Assembly: GCF_042646065.1 (NCBI RefSeq)
Contig: NZ_JBHRTA010000016.1
Span: 1 to 64,000 of the forward strand
Direction of reading: 5' to 3'
DNA: 64,000 bases
From: Parapedobacter deserti
GTDB lineage: Bacteria > Bacteroidota > Bacteroidia > Sphingobacteriales > Sphingobacteriaceae
The notes under the pieces: generated by a model
Database searches by the model: none
What the model saw: the letters and a program-made list of their open reading frames with translations, nothing else
What the model was told of the DNA's origin: nothing
Program-made: the position numbers and the translations under genes
Shown: one piece after another, positions 7,308 through 16,410 of the stretch
How the letters are laid out: the number at the start of each line of letters is the position of its first letter
Numbering within the stretch: the stretch's first letter is position 1

Positions 7308-9149
7308 TTATTCAACGGTAACCGATTTGGCCAGGTTCCGTGGCTTGTCCACATCCAGTCCCCGTTCCACGCCGATGTAATACGCCAGCAGCTGCAGCGG
7401 GATGACGGAAAGCAGCGGTGCGACGATTTCATGCGCCTGCGGCACCACCATTACAGCTTCGGCAAGATCCGTTACGGTTTCATCCCCTTCGGTTACCACC
7501 GCCACCACCTTGCCCTTGCGGGCATTGATTTCCTGAATGTTACTCACAATTTTTTCATGATACGGGTCCTTTGTCGCCACGAACACCACCGGCAGCTGTT
7601 CGTCTACCAACGCTATCGGGCCGTGCTTCATCTCCGCTGCCGGATATCCCTCAGCGTGGATGTACGAAATTTCCTTCAGCTTCAACGCCCCTTCCAGGGC
7701 GATTGGGAAGTTATATCCGCGGCCGAGGTATAGGAAGTCCCGTGCATCTTCATAGCGGCGAGCAATGGTTTTGATGTGTTCAATCTGATTTTCCAATATC
7801 CATTCCACCTTAGCCGGTACGTCGTCCAGCTCGCGGAGCAGGGTACGGAACAATCCGGCGGAGATGGAGCCCCGTATTTCAGCAAGCTTCAGGGCGATCA
7901 GCTGAAGTACGGCCAGCTGCGCGGTAAACGCCTTGGTGCTGGCCACACCGATTTCCGGCCCGGCGTGCGTATACGCACCCGCATGGGCAATGCGGGCAAT
8001 GGACGATCCCACCACGTTGACGATGCCGAAGATGGTAGCCCCCTGCTGCTTAGCGTTCTCCAGTGCCACGAGCGTATCGGCCGTTTCGCCGCTCTGCGAG
8101 ATCGCCAGGATGACATCGTTGGGCGACACGATCGGGTTGCGGTACCGGTATTCCGAAGCATATTCCACCTCCACATTGAGGCGGCATAGCTCTTCGATCA
8201 GGTATTCGCCGATGAGGCCGGCGTGCCAGCTGGTACCGCAGGCCACGATGACGATGCGGCTGGCATCGCGCAGTTTGTCGGCGATACTGTCCAGGCCGCT
8301 CAGCGTGATCGAGTTTTGCTCTATATTGAGTCTGCCCCGCAGCGAGTCGCGGATGGTCTGCGGCTGCTCATGTATTTCTTTGAGCATGAAATGCTCAAAG
8401 TTCCCCTTTTCGATCGCTGCCAGTTCCAGGTCAAGCTTCTGTACAAAAGGGGTGATGCTTTCGTTGCCCAGGTTTTTAAGCACCAGCTCGTCCGGCCGCA
8501 CAATGGCCAGCTCGTAGTCGTTGATATAAACCACCTCCTTGGTATAGGCCAGCATGGGCGAAGCATCCGAGCCAAGGAAATGCTCATTGCGCCCCACGCC
8601 GATGACCAGCGGGCTGCCCTTGCGTGCCGCGATGATCGTATCGGGATAGGCCTTATCGATGAGGAGGATGACGTAAGCGCCTGTGACCCGTTTCAGGGCG
8701 ATGCGCACCGCTTCCTCGAGCGAACAACTGTTGTTGAGTTTGATGTCCTCGATAAAGTTGAGCAGCACCTCCGAGTCGGTGTCGCTGTTGAAGGCATATC
8801 CGTTGGCCAGCAGCTCATTTTTGAGCTGAGCATAGTTCTCGATAATGCCGTTGTGTATCAGGGCGATGTTTCCTGACGCGGAGGAATGCGGGTGTGCATT
8901 GCGGTCGGACGGCTCGCCGTGTGTCGCCCAGCGCGTGTGGCCGATGCCCGTAGTGGCTGCGAGCGGATGCCCGTTGGCAAACTCTTCCAACGCCGCCACC
9001 TTGCCCTGCTTTTTATATACATTGATACCGTTGCCGGTATGCAGTGCAACCCCTGCACTGTCATAGCCCCGGTATTCCAATTTTTTCAACCCTTCAATCA
9101 GGATGGGATAGGCTTGTTTTTGGCCTGTATAGCCGACAATTCCACACAT
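7308..9149 (-). CDS. glmS: Glutamine-fructose-6-phosphate aminotransferase (isomerizing)
   Basis: 613 aa, the normal length. It begins MCGIVGYTG with the N-terminal nucleophile Cys2 of the class II glutaminase domain. Two SIS sugar-isomerase domains follow (about 290-430 and 460-600), and it ends KSVTVE as family members do. It converts fructose 6-phosphate and glutamine to glucosamine 6-phosphate, the first step to UDP-GlcNAc. That product feeds peptidoglycan, LPS and the polysaccharide locus next door. No glmS ribozyme is expected or seen in the short leader; DUF4954 follows in the same transcript. Confidence 0.97.
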   Translation of the reverse strand: MCGIVGYTGQKQAYPILIEGLKKLEYRGYDSAGVALHTGNGINVYKKQGKVAALEEFANGHPLAATTGIGHTRWATHGEPSDRNAHPHSSASGNIALIHNGIIENYAQLKNELLANGYAFNSDTDSEVLLNFIEDIKLNNSCSLEEAVRIALKRVTGAYVILLIDKAYPDTIIAARKGSPLVIGVGRNEHFLGSDASPMLAYTKEVVYINDYELAIVRPDELVLKNLGNESITPFVQKLDLELAAIEKGNFEHFMLKEIHEQPQTIRDSLRGRLNIEQNSITLSGLDSIADKLRDASRIVIVACGTSWHAGLIGEYLIEELCRLNVEVEYASEYRYRNPIVSPNDVILAISQSGETADTLVALENAKQQGATIFGIVNVVGSSIARIAHAGAYTHAGPEIGVASTKAFTAQLAVLQLIALKLAEIRGSISAGLFRTLLRELDDVPAKVEWILENQIEHIKTIARRYEDARDFLYLGRGYNFPIALEGALKLKEISYIHAEGYPAAEMKHGPIALVDEQLPVVFVATKDPYHEKIVSNIQEINARKGKVVAVVTEGDETVTDLAEAVMVVPQAHEIVAPLLSVIPLQLLAYYIGVERGLDVDKPRNLAKSVTVE

Positions 9150-9177
9150 AGCGTAGTATTTATTTATGGTGTACGGG

Positions 9178-9205
9178 CAAAAATAGTGTTTTTACAACTA
9201 ATCAA
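9178..9205 (-). promoter_or_regulatory. glmS promoter
   Basis: On the minus strand the -7 box TATTTTTG (9178-9185) and a -33 TTG (9203-9205) are 17 nt apart, the usual Bacteroidota spacing. Transcription would begin about 20 nt upstream of the glmS ATG. Confidence 0.6.
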
Positions 9206-9277
9206 TCGATTGTGCGAAATTTTTTTAATTTTAACAATTCTTAACATTTACCGCTTTAAGAAATCGCGCAAGCTTCG

Positions 9278-9368
9278 TACTTTTGCAGCATTAACGTTTG
9301 TCTTTTCATAATTTAGGTTTATAATTGGTTAGTTAGAAAGCCCCGATTCTCCCCGTTTCGGGGCTTTT
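9278..9368 (+). ncRNA. Candidate short transcript (promoter followed by terminator)
   Basis: TACTTTTG at 9278-9285 is a good -7 box reading right. About 50 nt beyond the expected start is a GC-rich hairpin with a T run. No reading frame of note fits between them. The segment would yield an RNA of roughly 80 nt, either a small RNA or an aborted leader of the sugar-phosphate transferase downstream. That gene has its own promoter after the hairpin. The -33 region is weak, so confidence is low. Confidence 0.35.
9337..9368 (+). terminator. Rho-independent terminator
   Basis: AAAGCCCCG (9337-9345) pairs with CGGGGCTTT (9359-9367), followed by T residues. It separates the candidate short RNA from the next gene. 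Confidence 0.75.
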
Positions 9369-9377
9369 CTTGTCATA

Positions 9378-9404
9378 TTGGTCCACCAAAAAAAGCTATA
9401 TTTG
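9378..9404 (+). promoter_or_regulatory. Promoter of the initiating transferase gene
   Basis: TTG at 9378-9380 and TATATTTG at 9397-9404 are 16 nt apart. The box ends only 4 nt before the ATG at 9409, so the mRNA may be leaderless or nearly so. Confidence 0.5.
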
Positions 9405-9408
9405 CCCC

Positions 9409-10371
9409 ATGATTTATGCGTTGATAGCCGCATTGCTTTTTGCCGCCATTTTGCTGTATTTCCGCATTGCTGACCGTTACAACATCATCGATAAGCCCAA
9501 TCAGCGCAGCAGCCATACGCAGGTGACGATCCGTGGGGGAGGAGTGATTTTCTATTTCGGTGTCCTTGCCTGGTTCATCTGGAGCGGTGGCGTTTATCCT
9601 TTGTTTTTTGGTGGGCTCACGCTTATCGTGCTGATCAGCTTTCTTGATGACATGCTCACACTGTCCAACAGGCTGAGGATTATTATCCATTTAGTCGCCG
9701 TACTACTGCTTTTTGCGGAAGTGCAGCTGTTTTATTACTCATGGTATGTCATTCCCATTGCCTTGGTTTTGGTCATTGGCACCATCAACGCCTACAATTT
9801 CATGGATGGCATCAACGGCATCACCGCCATGAACAGCTTCGCCGTGCTGTGGCTGCTGTGGTTAGCCAACCGGGACCTTGGCTTTATCGACGATCGGCTG
9901 TTATATTGCACCGCGATAGCCAATGCCGTTTTCGCCTTCTTCAACTTCCGGCGGCGGGCCAAGTGCTTCGCAGGAGACGTTGGCAGCGTAGGCATGAGCT
10001 TCGTCCTGATCTTCGCGACCCTGAGCCTGATCCTCACCACCGGAAACCTTATTTATATTATGTTTTTTGCGGTGTATGGGGTAGACAGTGTGCTGACGAT
10101 TATTTACCGACTGGCCAGGCGGGAAAATATTTTTCAGGCGCACCGGACGCACCTGTACCAATACCTGGCCAATGAGGCCGGCGGAAACCGGCTGGTGATC
10201 GCCACGTGTTATGGCATGTTGCAGGTAGGGGTGGGGATGCTGGTGGTCTCTGCCGCCAACTACGCGTCTGATACGCAAATCAAGGTATCGTTATGTGTTT
10301 TAATTTTGCTTACGCTGGCGTATATCGGGATCAGGCGGTACGTGTTGGATGGGTTATCGTTTAAAGCCTAA
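9409..10371 (+). CDS. WecA/WbpL-like undecaprenyl-phosphate sugar-1-phosphate transferase
   Basis: 320 aa with about ten membrane helices. Motifs of the polyprenyl-phosphate HexNAc-1-phosphate transferase family are present: FLDD (D80/D81), NAYNFMDGING (about 127-137), CFAGDVGS (D190) and the loop HRTHLYQY. It would transfer a HexNAc-1-phosphate from UDP-sugar to undecaprenyl phosphate in the inner membrane, starting the repeat unit built by the locus to its right. The longer in-frame start at 9370 would place 13 charged and polar residues ahead of the first helix and overlap the promoter, so MIYALI is chosen. The exact sugar is not known. Confidence 0.85.
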   Translation: MIYALIAALLFAAILLYFRIADRYNIIDKPNQRSSHTQVTIRGGGVIFYFGVLAWFIWSGGVYPLFFGGLTLIVLISFLDDMLTLSNRLRIIIHLVAVLLLFAEVQLFYYSWYVIPIALVLVIGTINAYNFMDGINGITAMNSFAVLWLLWLANRDLGFIDDRLLYCTAIANAVFAFFNFRRRAKCFAGDVGSVGMSFVLIFATLSLILTTGNLIYIMFFAVYGVDSVLTIIYRLARRENIFQAHRTHLYQYLANEAGGNRLVIATCYGMLQVGVGMLVVSAANYASDTQIKVSLCVLILLTLAYIGIRRYVLDGLSFKA

Positions 10372-10396
10372 TTTGAACCACCTCACTTCAACATTA

Positions 10397-12076
10397 TTAA
10401 AATCGATACATCAGGCCAAATTGGAGATGTAAGTTGTTTATGTCCTGTGGGTCAATGGTCGACTCACCATTAGAATCAGTGACGACTCCATATTGATAAT
10501 TGAATGCGTGGATGAACTGCAAATGTGCGTTGAAAACAAGCCGCTTGTAGTCCCATGTGCCAAACGCCGCGATACTGGCGTCCACCCAATTGCGATTGTA
10601 GTCCTGAATTATCCAAGTCGCAAAATCCTCATTGCGTACCAGGCGCTCAAACTGCACGCCAACTTGTTTTAGTCCACGTATCCAACTAAGGTCAACAGCC
10701 TGCACATTGCTGCCCGGCCCCATACCCGCTCCTAAAACCTGACCATAGTTAGTGTGGCCGTCACGCACTGTTCCGTGAACGTACCAAGAGCCAGATGAAC
10801 GAATCCGTTTTGTATTTGTTACCGCCATTTGTGTCATTTCCGCGGCGACCTGGAGGTTACCGTCCCAAAAATTTTCTAGCGGAATCAGCTTGCGTAAACC
10901 GAGTGTATAGGCACGGGTATGATTTAGCTGCAATCGGAGATCCCGTCCATCATAAGCATGGTCGTTTCTAGCGAATTCGCCGTAGAATTCAATTTGTACT
11001 TTCGGTATCACGTAACGAAAGAAAAACGAGATCATTTGGTCCCGTGATATATTTTCATCCAAGGAGTCGGGCCCCATTTTACGGCTTGCCGTGAACGGCT
11101 CAAGGAAGGGCAGATATTTGTCAACGAAAGAGCCCTCCATTCCATCATTTGAGTTGTAAGTTCTGTTAAAGCCGAGGAAAAAGCCGGGAATCCAGCGTGG
11201 TTGATAGTTAACTGTAATTCCAGAAAAGTACCGACGACCCGCTGCCGTCGGACGATAATATCGCATATGCCGTGATGTGTCTCCAAGCAAAGAAGGTGGA
11301 AATCCAGATTTTGTCAACCGGCCAATTACGATTTGTCCTTCAAATGAACCGATGTAGGATCTTATAGGCTTTGAAGTATTTAACGTAATATGTGGAAATC
11401 CAGGAGCGGTGTTGCTCATCAATATTGAATTACGTTTCCCTGGACCCCACCAGAGGTTTTCTGTAGATAACCCGATGGATATGGGGTCCAGAGTAAGTCT
11501 AATGCTACTCTGCCCTAGGAATGCGTTCGAATAATTGCTGATTCCAAATCGCTCCGGTAAATCAATATTGTTCCCAAATTGCCTATACCATTGTTCATCC
11601 GGCCCATTTGGTCCCCCATATCCCTCATAAGTACTATTCCCTGACCAGACAATTTCAGGTTTAAATTGCACGCTGAGCCATCGGTACTTTGCATATATTC
11701 CCGCGCTTAAATAGGTTTGTATTCCCTTCGCTGGGATCATAGGGCCATCATTCCAACCATATGGGTAGGAGGTGTTCACTTGATTTTGCCATATGATCGG
11801 CAAGAGGCTTACCTCGCCGAACCCGTCGGAGGTTTTCCAAACTGTAGTGTGGTAGCCGGAGTTATCGTGAAACGAAGTGTCGTATTCATTGCTTAATGAG
11901 GCAAACGTCAGCGGGCGCACCATAAATGATATCGATGAATCCACGGCACCAAGTAATTGTCGCCTTCTATAAAAATCTTCATAAGGTGAGGAGTCTACTG
12001 GAACTGTTTGGCCCAATACTGCAGATCGATGCACGGTGAGTGACGTGAGTAAGGCAATCAAATATATTATCCGCAT
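10397..12076 (-). CDS. Wzi-type capsule assembly outer-membrane protein
   Basis: 559 aa with a signal peptide ending near LGQ and a beta-barrel pattern ending in Phe (GLMYRF). The segment WWGPGKRNSILMSNTAPGF and following strands match the Caps_assemb_Wzi family (PF14052). In E. coli, Wzi helps anchor capsule on the cell surface. It is the last gene of the leftward polysaccharide run and faces the transferase gene tail to tail across 25 bp, so the locus product is probably a capsule or surface-bound polysaccharide. Confidence 0.85.
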   Translation of the reverse strand: MRIIYLIALLTSLTVHRSAVLGQTVPVDSSPYEDFYRRRQLLGAVDSSISFMVRPLTFASLSNEYDTSFHDNSGYHTTVWKTSDGFGEVSLLPIIWQNQVNTSYPYGWNDGPMIPAKGIQTYLSAGIYAKYRWLSVQFKPEIVWSGNSTYEGYGGPNGPDEQWYRQFGNNIDLPERFGISNYSNAFLGQSSIRLTLDPISIGLSTENLWWGPGKRNSILMSNTAPGFPHITLNTSKPIRSYIGSFEGQIVIGRLTKSGFPPSLLGDTSRHMRYYRPTAAGRRYFSGITVNYQPRWIPGFFLGFNRTYNSNDGMEGSFVDKYLPFLEPFTASRKMGPDSLDENISRDQMISFFFRYVIPKVQIEFYGEFARNDHAYDGRDLRLQLNHTRAYTLGLRKLIPLENFWDGNLQVAAEMTQMAVTNTKRIRSSGSWYVHGTVRDGHTNYGQVLGAGMGPGSNVQAVDLSWIRGLKQVGVQFERLVRNEDFATWIIQDYNRNWVDASIAAFGTWDYKRLVFNAHLQFIHAFNYQYGVVTDSNGESTIDPQDINNLHLQFGLMYRF

Positions 12077-12143
12077 AACATGAACTTATTCAAGCATTAG
12101 AATCACAAAGAAAACAAAAAATATTCGATATGGCTGAAAACAG

Positions 12144-13055
12144 CTATTCAAGTGTCTCTGCAAGTTTGCTGAGAACAGGTGTCGGTTTCCAATTCAATAT
12201 GGTTTGAGCTTTGGTATCATCGAACGTAAGTGATGAGGTCATTTTCAAAAGCTTGTTTGAGTTAATGGGAGATGGACTACCAATAATGTCTCCGGCCAGA
12301 GCTAATATTTTGGCGAACCAATAAGGGGTGCTTAACGGCTTTCGTTTATTGAGTGCTTGCGCAATAGTTTGCTCTAATTCTCCGAATGAGGGATGGTGGC
12401 CGTCGGTAATATTATAAATTCCACCTTTTTCGATAAGTACAGGCATTATTTTGGCGATGTCTTCCGCCCAAACTATACTTTTCCGCGCGTTGGCCTTGCT
12501 AATACTCAGGTACTTGCCTGATTTGATACCACTTATCATTGCGCCCAGATTACCCGGAGGGTTGGGGCCGGCCACAAGTGGAAGACGAAGGACACCGAGC
12601 GTGACGTCCCTTTCCTCGGCCCATTTTGTTATCCAGTTCTCTGCAAGGATTTTGCTATTTGCATATGGGCTTGCGCCGTTAAGAGGATGATCCTCTGTTA
12701 TGTTTTGTCCTTCTTCTAAACCATATACAGCAACCGAACTAAGAAAAATGAAACTTGTAGGTAGTCTTCTTAGCTTTTCTAGAGCTAAACATAGATTTTT
12801 CGTGCCTTCAAAATTGACGCTGTAGAACTCTTGTTTTTCGGCCTGTGTTTTGGGTATACTATGAGCTCTACCCGCCGCATGTATGATTGTTTCAAAGTAC
12901 AAATCTGGATCAAATACAAACGGACGTCGAATGTCAATTTTTAGTTTTGACCCGTTGTGCCCTAAAGACGTAACTTGGTATCCGAAATGTGATGTTAAGT
13001 GTTTATTGAGAATAGCTCCCAAAAACCCAGATGCCCCTGATAACAGTATTTCCAC
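12144..13055 (-). CDS. Extended SDR nucleotide-sugar epimerase/reductase
   Basis: 303 aa. The NAD(P)-binding GASGFLG is at residues 7-13 and the catalytic pair Y131/K135 is in PYANSK, with Ser in the LSSVAVYG strand. The family acts on UDP-hexoses. The combination of this gene, a WbuB-like glycosyltransferase and a WbpL-like initiating enzyme is typical of clusters starting repeat units with QuiNAc or FucNAc, where the SDR reduces the 4-keto intermediate. No 4,6-dehydratase is in the window, so that reading needs one elsewhere. A plain C4 epimerase is the alternative. Confidence 0.75.
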   Translation of the reverse strand: MEILLSGASGFLGAILNKHLTSHFGYQVTSLGHNGSKLKIDIRRPFVFDPDLYFETIIHAAGRAHSIPKTQAEKQEFYSVNFEGTKNLCLALEKLRRLPTSFIFLSSVAVYGLEEGQNITEDHPLNGASPYANSKILAENWITKWAEERDVTLGVLRLPLVAGPNPPGNLGAMISGIKSGKYLSISKANARKSIVWAEDIAKIMPVLIEKGGIYNITDGHHPSFGELEQTIAQALNKRKPLSTPYWFAKILALAGDIIGSPSPINSNKLLKMTSSLTFDDTKAQTILNWKPTPVLSKLAETLE

Positions 13056-13059
13056 AATT

Positions 13060-14307
13060 CTAATTTTGTGTTTTTATATCGCTTTTTATCCCGTTTATGA
13101 TACTGAGGAACTTACTCGCCGATTTTCGCCTATTCCCTTCGTTTTTTATGTAGACTTCCCCGTTTTCTCTGATCTTTTCTTTTTCCAAAGCCGGCATTCT
13201 TCTTGTGCTTTGTATTAAGCGAGCAAGCCCCACATCAGGAGCAACGTTGTCGGGCACTACCCAGCCGACTTTGTTGGTGCTGAGGATGAATCCAATTTCG
13301 CCTCCTATAGTTGACAAAACAGGCTTTCCTAAAGACATATAGTCGAACAGTTTGTTTGGTCTAGCGCCTTTAAAGACGTCATTATTTTCAAGAGAAATAA
13401 TTCCGCAGTCTGCGGCGGCGGTGTATTTTATGATTTCCGTTTTCGGAACTGGCTCTAGAAAAATAACTTGTTGCAAATCATCTTTCTCCTTTATCTTTAA
13501 TAAGTTCGGTTTGTCGGGCCCATCTCCAATCAAAACTATATACTCGTCCTTTCCCAAAAACTTCGCAGCCCTGACTACTGACTCTAAAGCGTTAGCATTT
13601 CCATGTGCCCCAGTGTATATAGCAACGTAAGCTTCTTTTGAAACTCCAATTTTCCTACGAACTTCATCAATTGTTTCTTTTGTTATTTCTATTTGTTTCT
13701 CGACCACAACGCCGTTGGGAATCAAATCTATTTTGTTAGACGATATTCCTTTTTTAGAAATGTAGTCTTTTTGATACTGTGTAAGCACAATTATGTGCTC
13801 CGCATTATTGTATAACGACGCTTCAATGTTAAATAAAAACTTAGCCATGCTACCCTGCTTCCGTTTGTTCATTGCTATCAACGATTCAGGCCACAAATCG
13901 CGAACCTCTAAGACAAATGGTACCTTGAAAAGTTTAGCGATTAATAATGCTACGTATGTCACAAAGATTTGAGGCGAGGAAGCAATTATTACATCCGGTT
14001 TTTTCTTAAAAAGTGCTTTGAGGGAGAATATTATTGAAAACGATAGCATATTAACTACCCTTTTCCAATTGTTTTTTTTATGGGGGAATGCCCAACACCA
14101 TTTTATTGTAATTTCGGGATGATTGCGATCTATTTGCGTTCTCTCGTCTTTAGATAAATAGCGTCTCAGCGAATAATTAAAAGAAGATAGCCAAATTATT
14201 ACATCAAGCGATTGGCTATTGACCCATTCGTCTATTAGTTCGAAATGACGAGTTATTCCAGGGAGACTGGTGGGCACCGCGTATTGATTAATCACCCATA
14301 TTTTCAT
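13060..14307 (-). CDS. Family 4 glycosyltransferase (WbuB-like)
   Basis: 415 aa, GT-B fold. The N-terminal half has MKIWVINQYAVP and a VRDLWPES segment typical of WbuB/CapM-like transferases. The C-terminal nucleotide-sugar domain has AIYTGAHGNAN, LIGDGPDK and a KLFDYMSLGKPVL segment. It likely adds an early sugar to the undecaprenyl-linked primer on the cytoplasmic face. It precedes the SDR gene by 4 bp. It is the first leftward gene after the divergent beta-helix gene. The acceptor and donor sugar are unknown. Confidence 0.8.
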   Translation of the reverse strand: MKIWVINQYAVPTSLPGITRHFELIDEWVNSQSLDVIIWLSSFNYSLRRYLSKDERTQIDRNHPEITIKWCWAFPHKKNNWKRVVNMLSFSIIFSLKALFKKKPDVIIASSPQIFVTYVALLIAKLFKVPFVLEVRDLWPESLIAMNKRKQGSMAKFLFNIEASLYNNAEHIIVLTQYQKDYISKKGISSNKIDLIPNGVVVEKQIEITKETIDEVRRKIGVSKEAYVAIYTGAHGNANALESVVRAAKFLGKDEYIVLIGDGPDKPNLLKIKEKDDLQQVIFLEPVPKTEIIKYTAAADCGIISLENNDVFKGARPNKLFDYMSLGKPVLSTIGGEIGFILSTNKVGWVVPDNVAPDVGLARLIQSTRRMPALEKEKIRENGEVYIKNEGNRRKSASKFLSIINGIKSDIKTQN

Positions 14308-14494
14308 TTGCTTTATTTATTTAGTTTGCAGCTTGCATATAATAAGGTGTCGCAATATTACACATTTTATGATAAACGTTCCGCAGGCAAGACGACTCCG
14401 GTTATTTATTAATTTTAAAGGTTATTACAAGATTAGCATGGAAGTTGTTAGTCCATTTAAGGTTCAGTTATCTTTAGTAGTAATTGAAGATGTT

Positions 14495-16408
14495 ATGAAG
14501 AAGGTTTACTTGTATCTCGTAGTTGGAAGTCTCTTATTAATTGTCTCGTTTTTTGCTTTAAATAGCATAGTTAATAAGCAAACCTCGACAGAAGGCATCG
14601 GTATAAATAAGGAGTCTAGCTTAAACCTCGATCCGAATCCAGCCCAAATAGCAAACGATCCTGACAGTGGAAGTAGCAGCATTGCTGTTGTGGACTCTGT
14701 TGTCATATTGTTTGATTCAAATGCAAATGACAGTGTGAGGTTTGTGTTAACTGATTCGTGGGAGGACGGGTCGTCAATGGATATTGGTGAAGTGGACAAT
14801 ATTATATACATATACAGGAACGGGAATTACTACCGGCGTAAATTCGACGGGCCGGTGTTGGTAAGTTTGTTTGGAGCCAAAGGAGATGGAAAAACAGATG
14901 ATACAGAAGCAATTCAAAAAATGCTTGATAGTGATTACAAACATATCGCATTCGAAAAGAAAACTTATCTAGTTAGGAAGAACACGAAGCTCTCGGGTTT
15001 TCCAAACAACGATCAACCATGTCTGTTATTAATTAATAAGGACGGTACAATACTCGAAGGCAATGGGGCCACAATTAAGGTGCAAGAACATGCTCAAGGA
15101 ATACTTGAGGTCCAAAAGAGCACGAATGTCAAGATTCGAAATTTGAATCTGGTTGGAGCAGGAAACTTTCCAAAATTGGACGGAAATACAGGTAGAGGAG
15201 AAAAAGGGACGGCAAAAGAAGGGTACTACACGTCGGGTTTTTGGGGCTACTATAAGAATAATTCGAATAACACATCATCGCAAAACAGGGGCGGATTTTC
15301 CGGTAGATTCCCTCAATTTGATGGACAAACTGGCGGAACCTGGGGAGTATGGAATGGCGGATATATCGGAAATGTCGCATATGGGCTACTAATACATAAT
15401 GGCAGCCACGATGTTGTAATAGAAGGGTGTTCAGCCAAGTCTTTTAATTACGTAGGTATCGGTGTAGGCCATAATGGCGATTATTTTCCGAAAGATTTAG
15501 GATATAAAAAGTCTACAAACATCACATTTCGAAATTGCAAGGCTGAATCAAACTATTCCGCAGGCTTCCACTCCATGGATGTCGAAGGATTTATACTAGA
15601 TAATTCGTTAGCTATAAATACCGGACATCCAAACGCATCAATCTCTGATAAACATGTCGACCCAGGTTATGGGTATACATCAAGAGGATCAAGGAAATAC
15701 ACGAACGGTGGAGTGGTTGAAGGTTCTCGGTTCGCAAATAACAGACGGAAAGGACTAGACGTACATGCAGGCAATAACATTACATTTAGAAATAACTCCG
15801 TTTCCGGTAGTTGGGTAGGGGGAGTGTTTGCGGCGTGGTCCAACAAAAGCCAGCCGGCCACAAATATTAAGATAGTCAATAATGCGATTGACAACTGTGG
15901 CGGTGGTCCTGGGAGTTTAGGTGCGATTTATGTAGGTGCGAGCGGCAGCGAATCGAAAGAGTTTCGAAAGTTGAACGCAATTATTGATAATAATAAAATT
16001 ACAAACTACTCAAAATCTGGTATTTGGGTTAGATATGGGCACAGCGTTCAAATCCGCAATAACAAAATAGAAAATTCAAAAAAAGGAGCATCTGCAAACT
16101 TAGCGGGTATTTTAGTGCTCGGCCTAAATGAAAATGATAACGCGGAAGATGTGAATATAGTTAAAAACACTATCAAAGATAACACATCAAATATGCCTAG
16201 GGGTATTCAGCTCTCTATGACTCGATCGTCTACAATCGACGCCAATGTTATCGACTTTGAGAAAGATGCCAATGTAGGATTATATACTGTAAAGAGCTCC
16301 GGCTTGGAAGTAACGAATAACAAAGTATCTATAAAAGGAAAAGGTACAGCTATTGCTGTACCTGCGTCTGTAGGAAAAGTCTTATCTAATAGTGGCGATA
16401 AAAATTAA
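14495..16408 (+). CDS. Membrane-anchored right-handed beta-helix protein (pectate lyase-like)
   Basis: 637 aa from MKKVYLYLVVG; 54 residues of upstream in-frame sequence lack sense and are left out. Residues 5-25 form a signal anchor. The segment VSLFGAKGDGKTDDTEAIQKML (123-144) is the start motif of the Pectate_lyase_3 fold. From about 200 to 620, NNxI/NNKI-type coils repeat, as in parallel beta-helix lyases, hydrolases and C5-epimerases. It is the only rightward gene inside the leftward polysaccharide run, between the 2-epimerase and the WbuB-like gene. It probably cuts or remodels the polysaccharide in the periplasm. Catalytic residues cannot be assigned by eye. Confidence 0.75.
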   Translation: MKKVYLYLVVGSLLLIVSFFALNSIVNKQTSTEGIGINKESSLNLDPNPAQIANDPDSGSSSIAVVDSVVILFDSNANDSVRFVLTDSWEDGSSMDIGEVDNIIYIYRNGNYYRRKFDGPVLVSLFGAKGDGKTDDTEAIQKMLDSDYKHIAFEKKTYLVRKNTKLSGFPNNDQPCLLLINKDGTILEGNGATIKVQEHAQGILEVQKSTNVKIRNLNLVGAGNFPKLDGNTGRGEKGTAKEGYYTSGFWGYYKNNSNNTSSQNRGGFSGRFPQFDGQTGGTWGVWNGGYIGNVAYGLLIHNGSHDVVIEGCSAKSFNYVGIGVGHNGDYFPKDLGYKKSTNITFRNCKAESNYSAGFHSMDVEGFILDNSLAINTGHPNASISDKHVDPGYGYTSRGSRKYTNGGVVEGSRFANNRRKGLDVHAGNNITFRNNSVSGSWVGGVFAAWSNKSQPATNIKIVNNAIDNCGGGPGSLGAIYVGASGSESKEFRKLNAIIDNNKITNYSKSGIWVRYGHSVQIRNNKIENSKKGASANLAGILVLGLNENDNAEDVNIVKNTIKDNTSNMPRGIQLSMTRSSTIDANVIDFEKDANVGLYTVKSSGLEVTNNKVSIKGKGTAIAVPASVGKVLSNSGDKN

Positions 16409-16410
16409 AA

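Noticed and set aside
6281..7321. 346-codon plus-strand reading frame
   Set aside because: Antisense shadow of the DUF4954 gene in GC-rich DNA; its translation shows no family features and the minus-strand protein is clearly real.
9150..9177. glmS ribozyme/riboswitch
   Set aside because: Leader is too short, and the ribozyme is a feature of Gram-positive lineages.
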